Positions 6,526 to 11,521 of a DNA stretch of 11,521 nt are shown in pieces. Location of the stretch: the NCBI GenBank assembly GCA_013329575.1, contig DUJX01000033.1, positions 1-11,521 of the forward strand. Direction: 5' to 3'. Both the position numbers and the translations under genes were made by a program. The stretch is from Halobacteria archaeon (lineage in GTDB: Archaea > Halobacteriota > Methanoliparia > Methanoliparales > Methanoliparaceae). A model generated the notes under the pieces. It saw only the letters and a program-made list of their open reading frames with translations, made no database searches and was not told the DNA's origin. Within the stretch, counting starts at the first letter, position 1. Each line of letters opens with the position of its first letter.

Positions 6526-7365
6526 ATGATAATAGCTGTAGCCAGTGGAAAGGGTGGAACGGGAAAGACGCTCATGGCCACAAGTCTGGCTCTCTCTATA
6601 AACGAAAAGCTGACATTTCTCGATTGCGATGTTGAGGAGCCGAACAGTGCCATATTTTTAAAGCCGGAGATAGAGAGGGATGAGGAAACCACCAAGATTG
6701 TGCCCTCCGTAGATTATGAGAAATGCAATTTCTGTGCAAAGTGCGAAGAGGTGTGCGCATACAACGCGATAGTGGTGGTAAAAGATAAAGTGATGATATT
6801 CCCAGAATTGTGCCACAGTTGCGGGGCGTGTTCGACTCTTTGTCCTAAAAATGCAATAAAAGAGGGGAAAAGGAGGATAGGGGTCATAAGAAGGGGCAAG
6901 CGGGAAAAAATAGACTTTTATGAGGGGGTGCTTGACATAGGAGAGCCCATGGCTACTCCACTCATAAGAAAGGTCAAAAATAAAGGGGAAGGGCTCACGA
7001 TCATAGACTGCCCTCCTGGAACTGCATGCCCTGTAATGGAGAGCGTCAGAGGGAGCGATTATATCCTTATGGTGACAGAAGCAACTCCTTTTGGATTGAG
7101 CGATCTTAAGATGGCTGTAGAGACATTTACAGAGTTAGGGCTTAAAATGGGTCTTATAATAAACAAGTCTATCGGCAATGATGAAGAGATCGAAAAATTC
7201 TGCATTGAAAAGAATATCGAGGTATTGGTGAAGATTCCACTCGATAGAATGATTGCAGAAGGATACTCTAAAGGAAGAAATTTGATCGAGATAAGCCCTG
7301 TTTATAAAGAGAAAATAAAAGATATATATAGGAGGATTAAAAACGAGACAGATAGCGATAATTAG
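6526..7365 (+). CDS. MinD/Mrp-type P-loop ATPase with inserted 2[4Fe-4S] ferredoxin
   Basis: A 279-residue ATPase of the MinD superfamily subgroup with a ferredoxin insert (COG1149-like). A deviant Walker A, SGKGGTGKT (7-15), is followed by FLDCDVEEPN (31-40). Two four-Cys motifs are inserted at Cys67/70/73/77 and Cys96/99/102/106. The Walker B-like strand IIDCPPGTACPV (159-170) and IINKS (211-215) complete the fold. Family members are ATP-driven Fe-S or metal-cluster carriers or redox switches; in ORP systems two such proteins work with the NifX-type protein. SD AAGGTGA precedes the ATG. It overlaps the paralogous second ATPase gene by 23 nt if that gene starts at 7343; its own last codons hold that gene's SD. 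Confidence 0.93.
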   Translation: MIIAVASGKGGTGKTLMATSLALSINEKLTFLDCDVEEPNSAIFLKPEIERDEETTKIVPSVDYEKCNFCAKCEEVCAYNAIVVVKDKVMIFPELCHSCGACSTLCPKNAIKEGKRRIGVIRRGKREKIDFYEGVLDIGEPMATPLIRKVKNKGEGLTIIDCPPGTACPVMESVRGSDYILMVTEATPFGLSDLKMAVETFTELGLKMGLIINKSIGNDEEIEKFCIEKNIEVLVKIPLDRMIAEGYSKGRNLIEISPVYKEKIKDIYRRIKNETDSDN

Positions 7366-8221
7366 TGGAAAAGGAGGCACGGGAAAGACTGTCATATCTG
7401 CATCCCTGGCTTCTGTATCTAAAAATATTCTTCTCATCGATTGTGATGTTGATGCTCCTAATCTTGAGATTCTTCTCAAGCCTGATGTGATAGAAAGATG
7501 CGATTTTTATGGGATGCAAAAAGCAGAGATCATAGAAGAAAGTTGTGTATCATGTGGAATATGTAGAGAGAACTGCAGGTTTGATGCAATAATCGAGATT
7601 GAAAAAATTGGAACTTTTTTCATAGATAGAACAGCATGCGATGGATGTAGACTCTGCTTTGAACTCTGTCCATCCGATGCAGTCAGAATGACCGAAAATC
7701 TTGCCGGACATTGGTTTGTTTCTAATACGGGTTACGCCCCCTTCATTCATGCTAAGTTAAAGGCTGCAGAAGAAAACTCTGGTAGACTTGTAGCGGTTAT
7801 AAGGAACAGTGCGAAGGAGATAGCAGAGAGAGACGCGATAGATTTTATAATCATAGACGGGCCTCCGGGTATAGGTTGCCCACTAATATCCACGCTTTCT
7901 GGTGTAGATCTTGCTATAGTGGTATTTGAGCCGACTTTTTCGAGTTTTCACGATGGGAAAAGGGTTATAGAGGTAGCAGAACATTTTGGGATCGGGATTT
8001 CATGTATAATAAACAAGTTTGATCTTAATGAGATGATAACACAGGATATCGAGGGCTTTTGTCGCCGAAAAGGCATCCAAGTATTAGAGAATATCCCTTA
8101 TGACGAAAAATTTGTAAAGGCTTTGTCCAAGAAAGAGATCATAGCAGAAGTGGATAAAAAATATAAGGATATCTTTGAGAAGATCTGGAGCAGAATACTC
8201 GGTAATTTTAAATATTTATAA
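7343..8221 (+). CDS. Second MinD-type ATPase with ferredoxin insert, apparent ACG start
   Basis: A paralogue of the preceding ATPase (292 residues from 7343). Walker A SGKGGTGKT (8-16), LLIDCDVDAPN (30-40), ferredoxin motifs Cys68/71/74/78 and Cys99/102/105/109, IIIDGPPGIGCP (169-180) and IINKFD (222-227). Translation must begin before 7361, because the P-loop is essential, but there is no ATG, GTG or TTG between the in-frame TAA at 7316-7318 and a GTG at 7487 that lies beyond the P-loop. ACG at 7343 is best: it gives (M)RQIAIISGKGG, as in relatives, and AGGAGG (7330-7335) is 7 nt upstream. Either ACG initiates, or this base is a sequence error or an edited site. It probably forms a heterodimer with the first ATPase. 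The gene ends 18 nt from a convergent gene. Confidence 0.88.
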   Translation, partial: TRQIAIISGKGGTGKTVISASLASVSKNILLIDCDVDAPNLEILLKPDVIERCDFYGMQKAEIIEESCVSCGICRENCRFDAIIEIEKIGTFFIDRTACDGCRLCFELCPSDAVRMTENLAGHWFVSNTGYAPFIHAKLKAAEENSGRLVAVIRNSAKEIAERDAIDFIIIDGPPGIGCPLISTLSGVDLAIVVFEPTFSSFHDGKRVIEVAEHFGIGISCIINKFDLNEMITQDIEGFCRRKGIQVLENIPYDEKFVKALSKKEIIAEVDKKYKDIFEKIWSRILGNFKYL

Positions 8222-8239
8222 AAAATAAATTTAAGTTAT

Positions 8240-8521
8240 TCAGATCTTCTCAATATACCGTAAACCAGAACCAAATCTGACCAAAGAAGCGACTAGAACG
8301 GCTTCATCGATCTCTTCGTCACTTAATCCCTCTTTCTCTGCTAGTTCTTTATGGTGCTCAAAACAAAAATCACAGCCTGTTGCAACAGCACTCGCGATTG
8401 CTATCAATCTTTTTGTCTTGCTCGGTAAGACATCATCTTTAAATATTTTTTCGATGATAGATCCAAAATCTATATTCTTCTCATTTAAAACTTTTATAAT
8501 ATTTGTTTGATCGTCCTGCAT
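8240..8521 (-). CDS. Carboxymuconolactone decarboxylase / AhpD-like protein
   Basis: A 93-residue all-helical protein of the CMD/AhpD family. The redox motif C-x2-C-x3-H is present as Cys50, Cys53 and His57 (TGCDFCFEHH), with conserved flanks (PSKTKRLIAIASAVATGC before it; EEIDEAVLVASLVRFGSG after it). Such small members act as thiol peroxidase or disulfide-relay partners in antioxidant defence; the exact substrate is unknown. The start ATG (8519-8521) has a GGTGAT SD. It is the only supported gene on the - strand, transcribed towards the MinD pair and away from the CooS-like gene. Confidence 0.92.
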   Translation of the reverse strand: MQDDQTNIIKVLNEKNIDFGSIIEKIFKDDVLPSKTKRLIAIASAVATGCDFCFEHHKELAEKEGLSDEEIDEAVLVASLVRFGSGLRYIEKI

Positions 8522-8555
8522 CTCATATCACCCGTTTTTCTATAACTACTGATTA

Positions 8556-8570
8556 TTTTTATATAAAATT
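8556..8570 (-). promoter_or_regulatory. TATA box of the AhpD-like gene
   Basis: Reading on the - strand, AATTTTATATAAAAA is centred about 40 nt before the start codon. Start of transcription would be near 8538, leaving a short leader with the SD. Confidence 0.45.
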
Positions 8571-8712
8571 TATGATAAAATCCTATTAACAAAAGTATCA
8601 CGACAGTAAAGAGACAATTATTTATGAAGGAGGAGACAGGCTGAGATTATAAACTCAAAGATATTCAAAATCTTTTATTTAATTATATGATATTTTTCTA
8701 CTTTATTATAAG

Positions 8713-8727
8713 AAATATTTATTAATT
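8713..8727 (+). promoter_or_regulatory. TATA box of the CooS-like gene
   Basis: AATATTTATTAATTA lies about 40 nt before the ATG at 8760, predicting a start near 8743 and a short leader with SD GGTGA (8751-8755). The rest of 8571-8712 is AT-rich divergent promoter space with no gene that I can support. Confidence 0.45.
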
Positions 8728-8759
8728 AGAAATCTCTTATCTCATTTATAGGTGAAAAA

Positions 8760-10661
8760 ATGGAAGGAGACCGAATATCTTATCACGAATCTGTTCTTAA
8801 AGCTTATGAACGGATAAAGATGGACAAAATGAGCAACGTCTGGGACCGATATGCGGCACAGGGTATTGGGGATAATCCCGACAATAGATGCCAGTTTTGC
8901 ATGACAGGAAGAAGATGTGATCTGTGCTCAAACGGACCTTGTAGAGCTGATGCCGCTATAGACAAGAGGGGGGTATGCGGAATCACGGCTGATGGCATGG
9001 CAATGCGGATGATGCTGCTCAGGAATGTCATGGGAGCATCTACTTATCAGTACCATGCTGAACAGACTATAAAGACTCTCAGATCATCTGCTGATGGCAA
9101 GAGTCCTTTTAAGATTAGAGAACCACAAAAACTAAAAACCCTGGCCGAACGGCTTGGGATAGATGTATCTGGTAGGCCAGAGGAGATAGCCTTGCGTCTT
9201 TGTGATTTCGTTGATGAGGATTTCAATAGAAAGGCTGATGAACCGAGCAGGATAGTGGAGATGCTTGCACCTGAGGAGCGGAAAAAACTCTGGAAAAAAC
9301 TGGACATATTCCCAGGAGGGATACACGGTGAGATCATGAGGACAACCAGCTCGTGTCTGACGAATGTGGATGGTTATTATGCAAGCTTAGCTTTGAAAGC
9401 CATGAGGCTCTCTATTGCCATGGCGTACCAGAGCCAGATAATTCTTGAGTATTGTCAGGATGTTATGTTCGGAGTCCCGAGGCCTCACGAGGTGAGAGTG
9501 AATCTGGGCGTCCTTGACCCAGAGTATGTTAATGTTCTGGCAAATGGGCACGAACCTTTTCTGGGTTTTGCAATGGCAGAACTTGCAAGAAAGAAAGAGT
9601 GGCAAGAGAGAGCGAAAACAGCCGAGGCAAAGGGTATTAGAGTCATAGCTAACATAGAGACAGGACAAGAAATGATACAGCGCTGGGAGACGGATGACGT
9701 CTTTTATGGTTTTACGGGTAACTGGATAATGCAAGAGGCCGTATTAGCAAGCGGATGCGTTGACTTATTCGCATGTGATATGAACTGTTCCCTACCAATG
9801 GATCCGCTCTATGCAAAAAAGTACAGATTCAGACTGGTTCCTGTAAGCGATCTTGTTGTCTTCGAAGGAGTTGAAGATAGAGTGAATTACGCGCCTGAAA
9901 AAGCTGAGGAACAGGCAGCAAAACTCCTGAGCATGGCTATAGAGAACTTTCCTGAGAGAAGAAGCATGATAGAACCCATAACGGGACAACCCGTAGGCAA
10001 TGCTATTGTTGGATTCTCAACAGAGTCTATTCTTGATGTCTTGGGAGGCAGCTTAGAACCACTGCTTGATGTTATAAAAAGTGGGGCTATACGAGGAGTG
10101 GCTGGTCTTGTCTCATGCACAACCCTTAGAGATCATGGGCAGGACGTCCACAGCGTTACGATGGCAAAAGAGCTTATCAAAAGAGATGTGCTTGTGCTCT
10201 CAATGGGCTGTGGAAATGCGGCAATGCAGGTTGCAGGCCTATGCACCCTAGATGCGAGAAATATGGCTGGTTCCGGTCTTAAAAGTGTGTGTGAAAAGCT
10301 GGACATCCCGCCTGTTCTTAGCTACGGAACGTGTACCGATACCGGACGTCTGGCAGACCTTCTTGCCGCCGTATCTGGATCTCTCGGAGTTTCCATACCA
10401 GATCTTCCTGTGGCTGCAGTTGCCCCTGAATACATGGAGCAGAAGGCAACGATAGATGCGATATTCGCCCTTGCTCTTGGTCTGTACACATATGTGAATC
10501 CGGTTCCAACGGTAACGGGTGGTCCAAACCTTGTGAGGCTTTTGACACAGGATTGCAGAGATGTTACGGGGGGTGTGATGGATGTGGAGAAAGATCCAGT
10601 CAAAGCTGCAGACAATATCGTAGCGCACATAGATGCAAAGAGAAAAAAACTGGGGATATGA
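8760..10661 (+). CDS. CooS-family protein with hybrid-cluster-type active site (probably not a CO dehydrogenase)
   Basis: A full-length (633 residues) member of the monofunctional Ni-CO dehydrogenase catalytic subunit family. Cluster D: Cys44-x2-Cys47; cluster B: Cys53, 56, 61, 73. Active-site ligands aligned by eye with Carboxydothermus CODH-II: His264 (His261), Cys343 (333), Cys453 (446), Cys484 (476), Cys525 (526) and Lys562 (563). Where CODH-II has Cys295 in GICCTGNE, this protein has ANIETGQE with Glu300. Hybrid-cluster protein has Glu at that position, and CooS-V of Carboxydothermus, which lacks a canonical Cys and holds an Fe-S-O cluster, neither oxidises CO nor reduces CO2 and turns over hydroxylamine slowly. 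Function here is therefore more likely a hybrid-cluster redox reaction (inference). No CooC or CooF gene lies nearby; a cupin gene follows 3 nt later. Confidence 0.93.
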   Translation: MEGDRISYHESVLKAYERIKMDKMSNVWDRYAAQGIGDNPDNRCQFCMTGRRCDLCSNGPCRADAAIDKRGVCGITADGMAMRMMLLRNVMGASTYQYHAEQTIKTLRSSADGKSPFKIREPQKLKTLAERLGIDVSGRPEEIALRLCDFVDEDFNRKADEPSRIVEMLAPEERKKLWKKLDIFPGGIHGEIMRTTSSCLTNVDGYYASLALKAMRLSIAMAYQSQIILEYCQDVMFGVPRPHEVRVNLGVLDPEYVNVLANGHEPFLGFAMAELARKKEWQERAKTAEAKGIRVIANIETGQEMIQRWETDDVFYGFTGNWIMQEAVLASGCVDLFACDMNCSLPMDPLYAKKYRFRLVPVSDLVVFEGVEDRVNYAPEKAEEQAAKLLSMAIENFPERRSMIEPITGQPVGNAIVGFSTESILDVLGGSLEPLLDVIKSGAIRGVAGLVSCTTLRDHGQDVHSVTMAKELIKRDVLVLSMGCGNAAMQVAGLCTLDARNMAGSGLKSVCEKLDIPPVLSYGTCTDTGRLADLLAAVSGSLGVSIPDLPVAAVAPEYMEQKATIDAIFALALGLYTYVNPVPTVTGGPNLVRLLTQDCRDVTGGVMDVEKDPVKAADNIVAHIDAKRKKLGI

Positions 10662-10664
10662 AAG

Positions 10665-10976
10665 ATGGATAGAGCAAAACCAGTAAAGATGACAGAACTT
10701 TCAGAATACCAGAAAGATGCCATAGTGAGCAGAACGATCATAGACAGGAAAACAGGAACGGTAACTTTCTTTGCGTTTGATGAAGGGCAGGGTTTGAGCG
10801 AGCATACTGCACCATTTGATGCGCTTGTACAAATAATCGAGGGCGAGGCAGAGGTAAAGGTCTCTCAAGTGATATTTAATCTCAAAGAGGGAGAACTCTT
10901 ACTTATACCGACAGGTGCACCACACGAGCTCAAAGCCGTTAAAAGGTTTAAAATGTTGCTTACGATGATACGATAA
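10665..10976 (+). CDS. Small single-domain cupin
   Basis: A 103-residue cupin. Motif 1 is G-L-S-E-H-T-A-P-F-D with His47 and IIEGEAEV (57-64); motif 2 is GELLLIPTGAPHELKA with Pro82, Gly84 and His87. The usual second His of motif 1 is absent, as in many small cupins of anaerobes, so metal binding may be weak or use other residues. The start is 3 nt after the CooS-like stop, so the two form an operon. Substrate unknown; a role as sensor or accessory protein for the CooS-like enzyme is inference. Confidence 0.92.
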   Translation: MDRAKPVKMTELSEYQKDAIVSRTIIDRKTGTVTFFAFDEGQGLSEHTAPFDALVQIIEGEAEVKVSQVIFNLKEGELLLIPTGAPHELKAVKRFKMLLTMIR

Positions 10977-10983
10977 AAGTTTG

Positions 10984-11093
10984 GAGATATCACAATCGGT
11001 TCAAGACCCAATGTAAAACATACAAATCTGTTTTAATTGAGAATCGTCCATAATAGGTTTCAGCGTTTTGAGATTGATGGTCTTGAATATCTC
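10984..11093. ncRNA. Candidate structured RNA in the cupin-alba gap
   Basis: Complementary segments nest in order. GAGATA (10984-10989) pairs with TATCTC (11088-11093); TTCAAGACC (11000-11008) with GGTCTTGAA (11079-11087); CAAT (11009-11012) with ATTG (11073-11076). Inside is a 7-bp hairpin, TAAAACA (11014-11020) with TGTTTTA (11029-11035). That gives 19 bp of closing helix with a 10-nt bulge on one side and a 2-nt bulge on the other. The strand is undecided: a terminator hairpin follows on +, while a - strand TATA-like ATTTATAAAAAT (about 11111-11122) would start a transcript near 11092. It is not a tRNA, 5S rRNA or C/D RNA that I can recognise. Confidence 0.4.
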
Positions 11094-11153
11094 TTAAATC
11101 TTTTATCTCATTTTTATAAATATCATCCAGAATATCTGTTTGAGTTATTTCAT

Positions 11154-11181
11154 AGAACAATCTCGTTCTTTTTTATTTTTT
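11154..11181 (+). terminator. Hairpin plus T-tract terminator
   Basis: AGAAC (11154-11158) pairs with GTTCT (11165-11169) around a 6-nt loop, followed by two T6 runs separated by one A. This probably ends the transcript of the CooS-like gene and cupin, or of the structured element. Downstream, 11182-11335 is AT-rich with several TATA-like stretches (for example AAATATATAAAAG near 11183) and no supported gene. Confidence 0.55.
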
Positions 11182-11335
11182 AAATATATAAAAGCGATAT
11201 AAATTTTATATACCGCGTTATACCCAAAGATTTAAGTATAAAAAATTAAACTACTTATAGAAAAAGATATGTAGAAATACCAAACGATAAAAGGTTATCC
11301 GTGTAAGTAAGTGCGATGATAATCTTTCTCGTAGA

Positions 11336-11342
11336 TATAAAA
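11336..11342 (+). promoter_or_regulatory. TATA box of alba
   Basis: TATAAAA followed by GG lies 43 nt before the alba ATG, predicting a start close to the SD (AAAAAGGAGGT, 11361-11371). Further TATA-like sites upstream (about 11183 and 11206) could give longer leaders. Confidence 0.45.
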
Positions 11343-11378
11343 GGCTCAATCAGAGATAAGAAAAAGGAGGTAAAAGGA

Positions 11379-11521
11379 ATGGCAGAAGATAACGTAGTAT
11401 ATATAGGCAAGAAGCCGGTGATGAACTATGTATTAGCAACGATCACCGTGTTTAATGAAGGGTCAAAAGAGGCAGTAATAAAGGCGAGGGGTAAAGCGAT
11501 ATCCCGAGCGGTAGACACAGC
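11379..11521 (+). CDS. alba: DNA/RNA-binding protein Alba (partial, 3' end outside window)
   Basis: The first 47 residues of the archaeal chromatin protein Alba, about 90 residues when complete. Diagnostic sequence: [16 protein letters not shown] (5-20), [23 protein letters not shown]. The Lys pair in IGKKPVMNY is the DNA-contact and acetylation region of the family. The strong SD lies 7 nt before the ATG. It is transcribed from its own promoter and seems unrelated to the upstream operon. Confidence 0.97.
   Translation, partial: MAEDNVVYIGKKPVMNYVLATITVFNEGSKEAVIKARGKAISRAVDT

Noticed and set aside
7336..7365. Frameshift fusion of the two MinD genes at the A-rich AAAAAC stretch
   Set aside because: The second gene is in the +1 frame, while A-rich slippery sites favour -1 shifts. 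The first protein ends normally and an SD is placed for a separate start.
8625..8670. TPP riboswitch-like GGCTGAGATTAT
   Set aside because: Only the CTGAGA piece matches; the second conserved THI-box block is absent and the neighbouring genes are not thiamine-related.
8760..10661. Authentic Ni-CO dehydrogenase
   Set aside because: Overall similarity is strong, but the Cys295 equivalent is Glu300 and CooC and CooF genes are missing.
10991..11012. tRNA T-arm-like GGTTCAAGACCC
   Set aside because: No 5-bp T-stem, no D-arm or anticodon arm in register, and it sits on the 5' side of the larger fold.
11312..11330. C/D box sRNA from the GATGATAA word
   Set aside because: No matching D box (CTGA) at suitable spacing and no flanking stem.
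10977..11378. CRISPR array
   Set aside because: AT-rich similar-looking words recur, but there are no regularly spaced direct repeats.

Overview
This window comes from a methyl-coenzyme M reductase (MCR)-bearing euryarchaeote. The signs are mcrG and mcrA, an Alba chromatin protein, archaeal TATA boxes with T-rich terminators, strong Shine-Dalgarno (SD) sites and AT-rich spacers. The McrA active-site pocket is of the methane-type (methanogen/ANME) class, not the divergent alkane class. It keeps the Gln that ANME-1 replaces with Val. A lineage near the Methanophagales/Syntrophoarchaeia/Methanoliparia or another deep-branching methanogen-like group is possible, but I cannot fix it from this window.

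Layout. 1-2274: the 3' part of mcrG, then complete mcrA, closed by T-rich tracts. 2361-3726: a U32-family protein overlapping an unrecognised 124-residue protein with a CxxC pair. 3903-8221: a long cluster on the + strand made of a DUF134 regulator behind a 22-bp palindrome, a DUF5320 coiled-coil protein, two NifX/NifB-type Fe-Mo-cofactor-binding-like proteins with a tiny zinc ribbon between them, a metallo-beta-lactamase-fold hydrolase, and two MinD-type ATPases with inserted 2[4Fe-4S] ferredoxin domains. This set resembles the bacterial 'orange protein' (ORP) gene set. 8240-8521: an AhpD-like protein on the - strand. 8760-10976: a CooS-like protein and a small cupin. 10984-11181: a possible structured RNA and a terminator. 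11379-end: the start of alba.

Three things stand out. (1) Two unrelated genes, the U32 protein and the second MinD ATPase, have ACG exactly where their families begin with Met. Each has an SD in place and no ATG, GTG or TTG between the preceding in-frame stop and conserved domain sequence. (2) The CooS-like protein keeps His and four Cys of the C-cluster but has Glu300 where true CO dehydrogenases have Cys295. This is the ligand pattern of hybrid-cluster proteins and of 'CODHs' lacking a canonical Cys such as CooS-V of Carboxydothermus, so it is probably not a CO dehydrogenase. (3) The 400-bp gap before alba holds a long base-paired element of about 110 nt, followed by a terminator-like hairpin, that no protein gene explains.

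The genes suggest an anaerobe with methane-type MCR, Fe-S/Mo-cluster handling by the NifX-MinD set, and redox or nitrosative-stress functions (AhpD-like protein, hybrid-cluster-like CooS homologue, cupin). The functional links between blocks are inference.
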